From Galbibacter orientalis DSM 19592 (GTDB lineage Bacteria; Bacteroidota; Bacteroidia; Flavobacteriales; Flavobacteriaceae), in assembly GCF_000260115.1 (NCBI RefSeq), contig NZ_JH651380.1, forward strand, positions 494,213 to 558,212: a stretch of 64,000 nt of DNA, given 5' to 3'. A program made the position numbers and the translations under genes. This document shows, in pieces, positions 44,715-53,852 of the stretch. Position 1 is the first letter of the stretch; each line of letters opens with the position of its first letter. Under the pieces are notes generated by a model that ran no database searches, was not told where the DNA came from, and worked only from the letters and a program-made list of their open reading frames with translations.

Positions 44715-47078
44715 AAACAATAAAAATTATTACGCTATTACTTTTCACAACTTCAATTTTTGCCCAAGTAGGCACAAACGGAAATGATAGAAAGGAAGAT
44801 GGGCGACCTGTTAAGGAGTATAACCTTACCATTGAGGAAAACGAAATGACACTTGGAGGTGTTACTGCCAATGCAATGACCATCAATGGAGGTATCCCTG
44901 GGCCTGTTTTGGAATTTAATGAAGGAGACCTTGCTATAATCAACGTAACCAATAAAATGGATGAAGAAACTTCAGTGCATTGGCACGGATTGATACTTCC
45001 CAATTTTTACGACGGGGTTCCATATTTAACTACCCCACCGATTGAGCCAGGAACAACCTTCCAATACAGGATTCCAATCAACCAATGGAACATATTGGTA
45101 CCATTCCCACACAATGCTACAAGAACAAAAAGGTGTTTATGGGTCTATTATCATTCATCCAAAAGAGAAAACCTTGGAATATGATAAAGATTTAGTCGTG
45201 GTATTATCAGATTGGACCAATGAAAAACCAATGAATGTATTACGAAACCTTAAAAGAGGTAACGAGTGGTATCAAGTTAAAAAAGGCACAGCAGTGCCAT
45301 TAAGTAGGGTCATTTCAGAAGGTGCCTTTGGTGCTCAACTTAAATTTTGGAGAGACCGTATGGAAGGGGCTGATATTGCAGACATTTATTATCCCGCATT
45401 TTTGTCCAACGGTAAAAAACTGGCAGAGTATCCAGAATTTACGGCTGGCGAAAAAGTAAGGCTTCGCTTCATTAACGCATCGGCTTCTACCTATTATTGG
45501 ATGGACTTTGGCGGAGGTAACCCAATGTTGGTTTCCAGTGATGGTGTTGACGTGCAACCCGTTTCCAAAAGCAGATTTCTCTTTGGCATAGCCGAAACGT
45601 ATGATGTAATTGTAACTATTCCAGAAGGAACTATTGAAATTACCGCAACCGCTCAAGATGGTTCAGGTCATACCTCTATACAGTTAGGTAATGGCACTCT
45701 TTACCCAGCCAAAAGAATTGATAGACCTGATAAGGTAGCGATGATGAAGCAAATGGCTAAAATGGATATGAAAATGGGAGCACCTGCAATGGTTGGAAAC
45801 AAGAAGAAGAATACACCCGAAGTTTTAATGCAGAAGTACGGAATGAAGATGAATATGAAGGACGGCGAGATGAAAATGGGGAACGATAAGATGTCGATGA
45901 AAGATGGCAAAATGAATGACCAAATGGATATGAAGATGGATGATACAATGGGAATGAAAAAAGACTCGATGTCAATGAGCCATAATGGAGCATCAAATAA
46001 AATGGAAGGTCATATGCACAATATGCCAATGATGCAGAAGGATTCTACTTCTTTTGATTATGAGGAGCGAAAGACATACTTCAACTATGATTTTTTAGAG
46101 GCAAAAGAAAAAACTGAATTTAAGGCAGATTTACCAGTAAATGAAGTGTTGCTTAACCTAACAGGTAATATGAATCGCTATGTATGGAGTATGAATGGGG
46201 TTCCATTATCAGAAACCGATAAGATAAATATAAAAGGAGGCGAGGTAACCAGAATTACATTAAATAACCTGACTATGATGCACCATCCAATGCACTTGCA
46301 CGGTCATTACTTCAGGGTCATTAATGAAAAAGGAGAACGTTCCCCATTAAAGCATACCGTGAACGTACCACCAATGCAGAAAGTTATTATTGAATTTTAT
46401 AACGAAGAGTATGGCGATTGGTTCTTTCATTGTCACGTATTGTACCATATGATGGGTGGTATGGCAAGAGTGTTTAGTTACGATACCCCAAGGGATGATA
46501 GAATGAAAGATTATCCAGTTCAGAAACTTATCGATGAGACAGACCATTATTATTCGTGGGGATTGGCTCGTGCAGGTTCAAATTTTAATGAACTCTTTTT
46601 AACGTCGAGCAATATCCGAAATGAATTTGGTTTGAGAACAGAGTTCGATTACGACCAAAATCTTGAAGCCGAAATAAGTTATAATAGGTATCTGAACGAT
46701 TGGGTACGTGTTTATGCAGGAGTAAATACCGAAACGTCAACACCAGATTCTTACGATACATTTAATACCGTAGGATTGGTTGGTGTAAAGTATTTTACGC
46801 CTTATAGATTTAATGTAGATGTGAGTATGGACCATCAGCTACGCCCAAGAATACGTTTGGACAGAGAATTATTGATTTTTCCAAGAATTTTTTTGGAAGG
46901 CGAATACGAATACAGAGCAGATTTTGGATGGGTCAATGATTTAGAGAATAATAAATCATTTGAAAGCGAAACACAATGGTTGGTAGGGGTTGCATACATT
47001 CTTTCGCGCAATTTTTCAATCCAAGCTAACTACAATAACCGATATGGATTGGGTGGTGGACTATTAGCAAGATTTTAA
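44711..47078 (+). pseudogene. copA: Multicopper oxidase with C-terminal barrel-like domain, frame disrupted
   Basis: CopA-like periplasmic multicopper oxidase. The signal peptide and the first copper motif (HWHG) are in one frame to about 45083; the rest (NGTYWYHSHTM, HPMHLHGHYF, HCHVLYHMMGGM) is in another. A two-base loss (or a one-base gain) in AACCAATGGA at 45080-45089 explains it: INQNGTYWYHSH would be the normal reading. A Met/Lys-rich insert (about 45735-46040) suits copper binding. The last 180 residues (from HYYSWGLAR) resemble a CopB/PcoB outer-membrane barrel and end in Phe, so this may be a CopA-CopB fusion. Enzyme activity is lost unless the break is a sequencing error or bypassed. 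Confidence 0.9.
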
Positions 47079-47099
47079 ACAACTAAAAATTAAAAAAAG

Positions 47100-47486
47100 A
47101 TGAACTATTATTTTAATAAAACAATCAATGGAACCTTCGAAGAGGTCATAGAGAAAGTGACACAAGGATTAAAGGAAGAAGGTTTTGGAATCCTTACAGA
47201 AATTGATGTAACAGAAACACTAAAGAAAAAACTGGATATAGACTTTAAAAAGTATAGGATTCTAGGGGCTTGCAATCCTCCCTATGCTCACAAAGCTTTG
47301 CAAGCAGAAGATAAAATTGGAACGATGTTGCCTTGCAATGTCATAGTTCAGGAAATTGAAGCAGGCACCATTGAAGTAGCAGCAGTAAACCCAATGGCAT
47401 CGATGCAGGCAGTGGAGAATGAGAAGTTGAATGAGGTTGCCAATGAAATAACTGCAATGCTAGAAAACGTAATTGAAAAACTATAA
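47100..47486 (+). CDS. DUF302-family protein
   Basis: 128 aa, single DUF302 domain, with the typical KKYRILGACNPPYAHKAL stretch around residues 55-72. A cytoplasmic location is likely as no signal peptide is seen. Common in copper and heavy-metal islands; function unknown. Confidence 0.88.
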   Translation: MNYYFNKTINGTFEEVIEKVTQGLKEEGFGILTEIDVTETLKKKLDIDFKKYRILGACNPPYAHKALQAEDKIGTMLPCNVIVQEIEAGTIEVAAVNPMASMQAVENEKLNEVANEITAMLENVIEKL

Positions 47487-47537
47487 AATACATTTCAAAA
47501 AGTAATACAAATAAACACAAACATAAATTAAAACAAA

Positions 47538-48170
47538 ATGAGCAAATTAAAATCAACATTAGGTATAGTTGCAATAGCATTTATAACCTTAACAGCAATG
47601 TCTTGCAAAGACAACAAAAATGAACAAAATAATGCAGATGGGAACCATTCTGAAATGAGTGCTGATGAAGACCATTCAAAAATGAATCACGATAATAGTG
47701 ATGAACACCACGATGGAGATAAGAAGGAAATGGCAATGAGTGGCGATGGTAATTCACAAGCTGTATTAAAGGACTACTTTAATCTTAAAAATGCGTTGGT
47801 TGCAGATGATAATGCTAAAGCAAAAACACTTGGTGCAACTCTGGCAACAACTTTAGGGAATTTTGATGTTTCATCAAATTTTTCCGACACTCAAAAAGCC
47901 GAATTAAAAGATATTATAGAAGATGCCGTAGAGCACGCAGAACATATCTCGGAAAGTGATATAGATCATCAGCGAGAGCATTTTAAAATATTGAGCAAGG
48001 ATGTATCTGATATGGTTGCAATTACAGGAACTGAAAACACCCTTTACCAACAGTTTTGCCCAATGTACGATGGCGGTAGTGCTTGGCTGAGTTTGAGCAA
48101 AGACATTAAGAATCCCTATTACGGAAGTCAAATGTTGAATTGCGGGAAGGTACAAAAAGAGATTAACTAA
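47538..48170 (+). CDS. DUF3347 lipoprotein (210 aa)
   Basis: Signal peptide with lipobox AMSC (Cys near 23), a His/Asp/Met-rich spacer ([19 protein letters not shown]), then a DUF3347 domain (about 75-205) with [12 protein letters not shown] and a C-terminal MLNCGKVQ. The Cys-Pro-Met and Cys-Gly pair probably form a metal site. Its stop and the next start share one base (TAATG). Confidence 0.88.
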   Translation: MSKLKSTLGIVAIAFITLTAMSCKDNKNEQNNADGNHSEMSADEDHSKMNHDNSDEHHDGDKKEMAMSGDGNSQAVLKDYFNLKNALVADDNAKAKTLGATLATTLGNFDVSSNFSDTQKAELKDIIEDAVEHAEHISESDIDHQREHFKILSKDVSDMVAITGTENTLYQQFCPMYDGGSAWLSLSKDIKNPYYGSQMLNCGKVQKEIN

Positions 48171-48622
48171 TGAGGATTGTAAAAATAATAGCAATAATAC
48201 TATTGGTGGCGTTTGTGGGAATTCAATTTATTCCCACAACACGAAATCAAAGTGATACGGTACCCGAAACTGATTTTATGTTGGTTAACAATGTTCCGGA
48301 GAACATTCAAAATAAGTTACAGGTTTCCTGCTATGATTGCCACAGTAATAATACGCAATACCCTTGGTACAATAAAATTCAACCCGTTGCTTGGTTTTTG
48401 GAAGACCATATCAAAGAAGGAAAGGCCGAGCTTAACTTCAGTAAATGGGATTCCTTGTCTAACCGACGAAAAGCCAGTAAATTAAGGTCTATTGTCAAAC
48501 AGATTGAAGCTGGCGAAATGCCTTTGGATTCTTACACTTTGATACATAAAGAGGCAGCCTTTTCAGAAGAGGAAGCGAAAGAGGTAATTAATTTTATGAC
48601 ACAATTAAAAGACAATTTATAA
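48170..48622 (+). CDS. Haem-binding domain (PF14376-like) cytochrome-type protein
   Basis: 150 aa with one N-terminal membrane helix and a single haem motif CYDCH (CxxCH), followed by the conserved NNTQYPWYNKIQPVAWFLEDH stretch up to the NFSKW motif. It probably faces the periplasm and may take part in copper redox. It is translationally coupled to the DUF3347 gene before it. Confidence 0.9.
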   Translation: MRIVKIIAIILLVAFVGIQFIPTTRNQSDTVPETDFMLVNNVPENIQNKLQVSCYDCHSNNTQYPWYNKIQPVAWFLEDHIKEGKAELNFSKWDSLSNRRKASKLRSIVKQIEAGEMPLDSYTLIHKEAAFSEEEAKEVINFMTQLKDNL

Positions 48623-48644
48623 ACTATAATTAAATATAATAAAA

Positions 48645-49205
48645 ATGAAAAATTTAAGAATGAGTATAGCAGCAGTGCTATTGTTAGCAGTTTCTTTTAC
48701 CAACGCACAGGAAAAGAAAAAGATGAACCACGATCACGAAGATATGAAAATGGATCATAGTAAAATGACAACTATGAAAAGTGATGCAAAAACAGAAACA
48801 ATTTTAAGTGATTACTTTAATTTAAAAAATGCTTTGGTTGCAGATGACACCAAAAAAGCAGCCCAAGCTGGGTCTAAATTGGTAGTTTCTCTTAAAGCTT
48901 TTGATACGGACAGTTATTCAAAAGAAAATCAAGAAGAATTAGAAGATATTATAGAAGATGCCGTAGAGCACGCCGAGCATATTTCTGAAAGTGCCATAGA
49001 CCACCAGCGCGAACATTTTAAGACCTTAAGTAAGGACATAACAGATTTGGTAGCTATTACGGGAACAAAAAACACGCTTTACCAACAATTTTGCCCAATG
49101 TACGATAAAGGTAGTGCGTGGTTGAGTACCAGCAAAGAAGTAAAAAACCCATATTACGGTAGCAGAATGCTTAAATGTGGAAAAGTGCAAAAAACTATTC
49201 AATAA
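48645..49205 (+). CDS. DUF3347 secreted protein (186 aa)
   Basis: Signal peptide (1-21), a His/Met/Asp spacer ([15 protein letters not shown]), then DUF3347 with [12 protein letters not shown] and MLKCGKVQ. It is a close paralogue of 47538-48170, sharing long identical runs in the C-terminal half. It is separated from it by the haem protein gene. Confidence 0.88.
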   Translation: MKNLRMSIAAVLLLAVSFTNAQEKKKMNHDHEDMKMDHSKMTTMKSDAKTETILSDYFNLKNALVADDTKKAAQAGSKLVVSLKAFDTDSYSKENQEELEDIIEDAVEHAEHISESAIDHQREHFKTLSKDITDLVAITGTKNTLYQQFCPMYDKGSAWLSTSKEVKNPYYGSRMLKCGKVQKTIQ

Positions 49206-49211
49206 ATAATC

Positions 49212-49278
49212 CCCTGCCTTTAATACTCTTTTAAATATATTGGTTTATTAGTTAACAGTAGCTTAGGAGATGGCAGGG
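49212..49278. repeat. Stem-loop 1 of the array
   Basis: CCCTGCC (49212-49218) pairs with GGCAGGG (49272-49278), with an extra CTCT/GGAG pairing inside. It is the weakest of the four. Confidence 0.5.
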
Positions 49279-49299
49279 TTACCTGAATAGTTGTAAAGT

Positions 49300-49357
49300 C
49301 CTGTCGTGGGAAGGAAAACAATGTTGATGATTAGTGTTAGTTCCTTCCCAAGTCAGG
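49300..49357. repeat. Stem-loop 2 of the array
   Basis: CCTGTCGTGGGAAGGAA (49300-49316) pairs with TTCCTTCCCAAGTCAGG (49341-49357) at 15 of 17 positions; AACA/TGTT extends the stem into the loop. Confidence 0.75.
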
Positions 49358-49401
49358 CACAATGAACTTTTGAAAAAGAGAAGTTGATTTGGTTAATAGC
49401 A

Positions 49402-49460
49402 GCCTGAACTGGGAGAGAGATTAAATCCCTAAATATAGCGTCTCTCTTCCTAGGTCGGGC
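49402..49460. repeat. Stem-loop 3 of the array
   Basis: GCCTGAACTGGGAGAGAG (from 49402) pairs with CTCTTCCTAGGTCGGGC (to 49460), with a few wobble pairs and one mismatch. Shape and size match stem-loop 2. Confidence 0.65.
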
Positions 49461-49498
49461 AAATTAAAATTTCGCAGAAAAGAAGTTTAGTGAAGATG

Positions 49499-49557
49499 CT
49501 TGATTTTGAGGGGTAAAAATTTGGTTGGTTCATTAAAGTTTACCTCTCATCTTCAAG
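49499..49557. repeat. Stem-loop 4 of the array
   Basis: CTTGATTTTGAGGGGTAAA (49499-49517) pairs with TTTACCTCTCATCTTCAAG (49539-49557) at 16 of 19 positions, with one three-base internal mismatch. Confidence 0.7.
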
Positions 49558-49607
49558 TATTATTTATATGGTTTTGCAAATAACAATAAAGAAAAGAATT
49601 TATAACA

Positions 49608-49742
49608 ATGAAAGAATGTTGCAAGAACGGTTGCCAACAAATAATAGGTAAATCTGTGGTTAAAAAATGGCTCAATTATATAGTATATACAATCCTAATA
49701 TTAATAGTTGGTGGTGCATTGGCACTTCAATTATTTAGTTAA
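49608..49742 (+). CDS. Small Cys-containing membrane protein (44 aa)
   Basis: ORF starting MKECCKNGCQQIIG with three Cys near the N-terminus, then one membrane helix (about 23-42). It is not a shadow of any gene. In a copper island a small Cys-bearing membrane protein could bind metal. Family unknown. Confidence 0.6.
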   Translation: MKECCKNGCQQIIGKSVVKKWLNYIVYTILILIVGGALALQLFS

Positions 49743-49848
49743 GAGCTTAAATTAAAATGGTTAATGACAACAAGAAAAAAATCTGAAAACACAGGGTTTT
49801 ACAAACAACTATTTAGGGTTCTTTAAAAATAAGGGTGTTGAAAGTACG

Positions 49849-49962
49849 ATGAGCGGGATGGCACCTAAAAGCCCATTGCTTGAAAAGATTTTAAAGTATG
49901 TTGCCTATATCTGTTACGTCTGGTTGGTAGGTGGAATAATTGTCAAATATTTTGTGAATTAA
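49849..49962 (+). CDS. Small membrane protein (37 aa), possibly frameshifted
   Basis: MSGMAPKSPLLEK then a single membrane helix ending in KYFVN. The frame is open for about 30 codons upstream without an ATG, while an adjacent frame starts MTTRKKSENTGF at 49765. So this may be the 3' part of a short gene with a one-base shift near 49795. It lies 12 bases before the PepSY gene. Confidence 0.45.
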   Translation: MSGMAPKSPLLEKILKYVAYICYVWLVGGIIVKYFVN

Positions 49963-49974
49963 ATTATAGAAAGT

Positions 49975-50685
49975 ATGGTCAACAGAAAGACAGCAAAATG
50001 GATTCGAAAAGCGCACCGATACTTGGGTATATTCCTCGGCATTCAGTTCTTGATGTGGACTATCAGCGGAATGTATTTTAGCTGGACGGACATTGATGAA
50101 ATACACGGCGACCAGTTCAAAAAAGAAAAGCCACGGCAAACTGCTTTTTCCAACCTATTGGGGACTGAGCAATTAGCGAGTGAAGAACCAATCCAAACAC
50201 TAAAATTATTGGAAATAGCCAATGAGCCGTACTATTGGATTAACGAAGCTAATTTATTTAGTGCTAAAACGGGAAATGAAAAAAATGGTATTACTAAAGC
50301 TGAAGCAAAACAGGTAGCCAATAGATATATGCTGCCCGATTTGGAAATAAGGGGTATAAAACGAATTGAGAAAGTAGATGCACATCACGAATACCGTGGT
50401 CGTCCATTACCAGCCTATGAGATTTCATATAAAACCCCACAAAACTTGAAGGCTTATGTCGCCATAGAAAATGGTGCATTTCAGACCGTTCGTCATAGAA
50501 ACTGGCGCTGGTTCGATTTTTTGTGGATGAACCACACTATGGACTATCAAGGCAGGGACAACTTTAATACCATAATCCTGCGGGCGTTTTCATTGTTAGG
50601 GTTAATTACAGTATTAAGTGGGTTCTTACTTTGGTACATATCGTCGCCCACAATTAGAAAATTGGTTAAAAAGAAACGAAAATAA
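49975..50685 (+). CDS. PepSY-domain membrane protein
   Basis: 236 aa with an N-terminal membrane helix (about 18-38), PepSY region with GITKAEAKQVANRYM around residues 103-117 and a C-terminal membrane helix (about 200-222). The pattern of HRYLGIFLGIQFLMWTISG and WRWFDFLWMNHTMDYQGR matches PepSY-TM-like proteins, often linked to metal or haem handling. Confidence 0.88.
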   Translation: MVNRKTAKWIRKAHRYLGIFLGIQFLMWTISGMYFSWTDIDEIHGDQFKKEKPRQTAFSNLLGTEQLASEEPIQTLKLLEIANEPYYWINEANLFSAKTGNEKNGITKAEAKQVANRYMLPDLEIRGIKRIEKVDAHHEYRGRPLPAYEISYKTPQNLKAYVAIENGAFQTVRHRNWRWFDFLWMNHTMDYQGRDNFNTIILRAFSLLGLITVLSGFLLWYISSPTIRKLVKKKRK

Positions 50686-50707
50686 GTAACACTAAAACCA
50701 ACATAAA

Positions 50708-51190
50708 ATGGAAAATTCAAATCAAAATTCAAAGAAAAACAACTACACAAAATTTGTAGGTATGCTCGTGGCATCCTTCATAGCAATGTACGTTACAATG
50801 TACTTAAACTCTTATGAAATTGACCACGTCTATTTTAGTCTTACCCGATTTTATATGAGCTGTTTGGGTATTGCCGCTATGGCCATTATTATGTTTGTAA
50901 CAATGCGTAATATGTACCAAAACAAAAAGAAAAATATAGCAATTGTTCTTGGAAGTATTGTTCTATTTGGTGGCGCGTTAGGCCTTGTGAGGGTACAGGC
51001 CCCAATTATTGGCGATGTGCTCTATATGAAAGCTATGATTCCGCATCACTCTATCGCCATTTTAACCAGTAAGCGAGCGGATATACAAGACCCGGAAGTG
51101 AAGAAATTAGCAGATGATATAATTAAAGCACAAGAAAAGGAAATTGCAGAAATGAAAGCAATGATTAAACGATTAGAAAATAACAAATAA
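50708..51190 (+). CDS. DUF305-domain membrane protein
   Basis: 160 aa: three membrane segments (about 15-35, 50-70, 78-97), then the DUF305 motif MKAMIPHHSIAI with conserved His pair, then a coiled tail. DUF305 proteins often occur in copper islands and the HH motif may bind metal. Confidence 0.9.
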   Translation: MENSNQNSKKNNYTKFVGMLVASFIAMYVTMYLNSYEIDHVYFSLTRFYMSCLGIAAMAIIMFVTMRNMYQNKKKNIAIVLGSIVLFGGALGLVRVQAPIIGDVLYMKAMIPHHSIAILTSKRADIQDPEVKKLADDIIKAQEKEIAEMKAMIKRLENNK

Positions 51191-51201
51191 AAACAAAGAC
51201 A

Positions 51202-53004
51202 ATGAAAAAAAACATCATTTATATAGGTATTGCCTTGATTGTTGGCCTTCTAGGTGGCTTTCTACTGTTCGGTGGAGATTCTACTGATAAGGCAACAAAT
51301 AGTGCTAAAGACAATCACGAACATTCAGAAGAAATTGCTACTAATCAAATGTGGACCTGTTCTATGCACCCACAGATTATGCAACCAGAACCTGGCGACT
51401 GCCCAATATGTGGAATGGATTTAATTCCAGCTGAATCGGGTGCCGATGGCCTCAATGCCAATGAAATCAAAATGACCGATAACGCAATGGCTCTAGCCAA
51501 TATTCAAACGTCACTTGTGGGACAAGGACAAATAGGAAATAATTCCCTAAAATTATCTGGAAAGATAAAAGCAAATGAAGAGTCAAATGCCGTACAGGTC
51601 ACATATTTTGGAGGAAGAATTGAAAAACTATACGTTAATTCAACAGGAGAACGTGTTGGCGCAGGACAACGCTTGGCAACTATTTATTCGCCAGAATTAG
51701 TTGCGGCACAACAAGAACTGCTTACCGCTTCATCATTGAAAGAATCGCAACCAGAATTATATAAAGCTGTTAGAAACAAGCTCAAACTTTGGAAACTTTC
51801 AGAAAAGCAAATCAACGCCATAGAAAACTCTGGGAAAGTACAAGAAAACTTTCCTGTGTACGCAACCGTATCAGGAACGGTAACACAGAAAATGGTAGAA
51901 GAAGGTGACTATGTAAAACAAGGACAACCCTTATACAAAATTGCCAATCTCAATACAGTATGGGCAGAATTTGATGCTTACGAAAACCAAATTGCGTCCT
52001 TAAAAGAAGGACAAACCATTAAAGTAACCACCAATGCCTATAGAAATGAAGTGTTTGACGCCAAGGTCTCGTTTATTGCCCCCTTATTAAACTCTGCTAC
52101 AAGAACGGTGGTTGTGAGAGCTGTTTTACAAAATAAAAAAGACCTCTTTAAGCCGGGAATGTTTGTGGAAGGAAAAATCGAGGGTGCTCGAACGAGCACA
52201 GAGAACACCGTTTCTGTACCGTCAACGGCTGTTATGTGGACGGGCGAACGTTCTGTGGTCTATGTCAAAACAGACCCTAATAAAGCTGTTTTTGAGATGA
52301 AAGAAGTTTTATTGGGCAATGCCACTGGCGATAGTTATACCGTTCTTGAAGGTTTAAAAAATGGAGATGAAGTGGTAACTAACGGCACGTTTACAGTAGA
52401 TGCCGCGGCACAGCTTCAGGGTAAAAAATCAATGATGAATCAAGAAGGAGGTAAAACTATGACAGGACACGAAGGACATTTGGGAATGCAAGAAGATGGT
52501 TCTGGAGAAAATATGGATGTAACCAATCATTCTCAAATGAAGGAAAGAATTAGGGTTTCAAACAAATTTCAGAATCAGTTAGAACAGGTTTTTGATGATT
52601 ATATTCTTTTAAAGGATGCATTGGTAAACGATGATACCAAGGGTGCTCAACAAGCAGGAGAACAAATCAACCAGTCCTTGAAAAAAGTGGATATGAAGTT
52701 ATTATCTGATAAAAAGGCGCATAACCATTGGATGACCATTCAAAAGGAACTAAAATCATCTGCAAATGCTATTGAGAACAGTTCAGACATAGCAGCACAA
52801 AGAGGGCATTTCAAGCATCTTTCGGCACATATGATAAGTGGTGTACAGCTTTTTGGGGTCAACCAAAATGTATATATCCAGTTTTGCCCAATGGCCAATA
52901 ACAATAAAGGTGCCTATTGGATAAGTTTGGAAGAAGAAGTGCGAAATCCATATTATGGAGAGGCTATGTTAACCTGTGGAGAGGTAAAAGCAACTTTAAA
53001 ATAA
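51202..53004 (+). CDS. cusB: CusB-type RND adaptor with HMBD and C-terminal DUF3347
   Basis: 600 aa periplasmic adaptor of the metal RND pump. It has an N-terminal membrane helix or signal (1-26), then a heavy-metal-binding domain WTCSMHPQIMQPEPGDCPIC (about 50-72), the barrel-sandwich hybrid core (about 105-410), and a C-terminal DUF3347 domain (about 450-600) with QFCPMANNNKGAYW and MLTCGEV. The DUF3347 fusion ties it to the two free-standing DUF3347 proteins upstream. It belongs with cusA and cusC at 39760-44714. Confidence 0.92.
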   Translation: MKKNIIYIGIALIVGLLGGFLLFGGDSTDKATNSAKDNHEHSEEIATNQMWTCSMHPQIMQPEPGDCPICGMDLIPAESGADGLNANEIKMTDNAMALANIQTSLVGQGQIGNNSLKLSGKIKANEESNAVQVTYFGGRIEKLYVNSTGERVGAGQRLATIYSPELVAAQQELLTASSLKESQPELYKAVRNKLKLWKLSEKQINAIENSGKVQENFPVYATVSGTVTQKMVEEGDYVKQGQPLYKIANLNTVWAEFDAYENQIASLKEGQTIKVTTNAYRNEVFDAKVSFIAPLLNSATRTVVVRAVLQNKKDLFKPGMFVEGKIEGARTSTENTVSVPSTAVMWTGERSVVYVKTDPNKAVFEMKEVLLGNATGDSYTVLEGLKNGDEVVTNGTFTVDAAAQLQGKKSMMNQEGGKTMTGHEGHLGMQEDGSGENMDVTNHSQMKERIRVSNKFQNQLEQVFDDYILLKDALVNDDTKGAQQAGEQINQSLKKVDMKLLSDKKAHNHWMTIQKELKSSANAIENSSDIAAQRGHFKHLSAHMISGVQLFGVNQNVYIQFCPMANNNKGAYWISLEEEVRNPYYGEAMLTCGEVKATLK

Positions 53005-53077
53005 AACGAATTACGGATTAATCAAGTAATCTACATAAGGCCAAAAAATAATCTTGGTTTTATAATGGCGAACGATA

Positions 53078-53254
53078 ATGAGTGAAAGCAGAAGAAATAG
53101 ACGAAAAAATGAAAGGAAGAAGCATCAACCTAAAAGTAATATCACAAAAAAAGATAAAATTATAGCTTTTGTTGTGATAGTATTGATTTTTGTAATTGCT
53201 GCGATAGCTGCTGTTTACTATTCTCTACACAAATCTGGGTTAACCTTGTTTTAA
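53078..53254 (+). CDS. Small single-helix membrane protein (58 aa)
   Basis: Very basic first 28 residues (MSESRRNRRKNERKKHQPK), then one membrane helix (about 29-50). It sits between cusB and the AraC-type gene, 14 bases before the latter. Function unknown. Confidence 0.6.
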   Translation: MSESRRNRRKNERKKHQPKSNITKKDKIIAFVVIVLIFVIAAIAAVYYSLHKSGLTLF

Positions 53255-53267
53255 AGACAAGTATTAT

Positions 53268-53834
53268 ATGAGAGAGATTATCTATATTAAAAATATGGTC
53301 TGCCCAAGATGTATCTCGGCAGTATCCAATATTTTAAAACAACTTGAAATATCCTATGCTTCTATTAAATTGGGAGAAGTTAAATTAGTGTCAACATTAA
53401 ATGCAAACACCAAAAAAGAGCTTTCCGAAGCCCTTCAAAATTCAGGTTTCAGTTTGATTGACGACCGTAAAAGTCAACTTATTGAGCAAATGAAAACTTT
53501 GGTTGTTGAGAAAATACATCATTCCAACGACGAAACCGATTTAAAATGGGCAGATATTATAAGTGGTGAACTTAATTTGGATTACAAATATTTAAGTTCC
53601 CTATTCTCGTCAGTAGAAAGCATCACGTTTGAGCAATATATCATCAACCAAAAAATTGAACGTATAAAAGAACTCATAGTTTACGATGAACTAACCTTAA
53701 GTGAAATAGCTTTTCAACTACATTATAGTAGCGTTGCATATTTAAGCAATCAGTTCAAGAAAATTACTGGGATGACACCATCACAGTTTAAGAAATCGAT
53801 GGGCAAAAACCGAAAATCCTTGGATGAGATTTAA
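53268..53834 (+). CDS. AraC-family regulator with N-terminal HMA-like domain (second copy)
   Basis: 188 aa with the same architecture as 37749-38330: HMA-like N-terminus (YIKNMVCPRCISAVSN with CxxC), then an AraC HTH with EIAFQLHYSSVAYLSNQFKKI. It is the first-line candidate for controlling the CDF and copper ATPase genes after it. The two paralogues flank the efflux operon. Confidence 0.88.
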   Translation: MREIIYIKNMVCPRCISAVSNILKQLEISYASIKLGEVKLVSTLNANTKKELSEALQNSGFSLIDDRKSQLIEQMKTLVVEKIHHSNDETDLKWADIISGELNLDYKYLSSLFSSVESITFEQYIINQKIERIKELIVYDELTLSEIAFQLHYSSVAYLSNQFKKITGMTPSQFKKSMGKNRKSLDEI

Positions 53835-53852
53835 ATTTAATAAAAGAAATAA

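Larger units (their letters stand above)
49206..49607. other. Noncoding interval with four similar stem-loops
   Basis: 400 bases without a gene. It holds four inverted repeats of 58 to 67 bases at about 88- to 102-base spacing. No ORF of note lies in any frame. Confidence 0.75.

Noticed and set aside
45042..45083. An independent start for the second multicopper oxidase frame (MSQEQPSNTG)
   Set aside because: This stretch is the other frame of conserved oxidase sequence; homology only begins at NGTYWYHSH, so it is a frameshift, not a new gene start.
49212..49557. The stem-loop array as integron attC sites or a CRISPR array
   Set aside because: No paired GTTRRRY and RYYYAAC core sites, no integrase, and no gene cassettes between them; the sequences are not identical repeats with equal spacers as in CRISPR.
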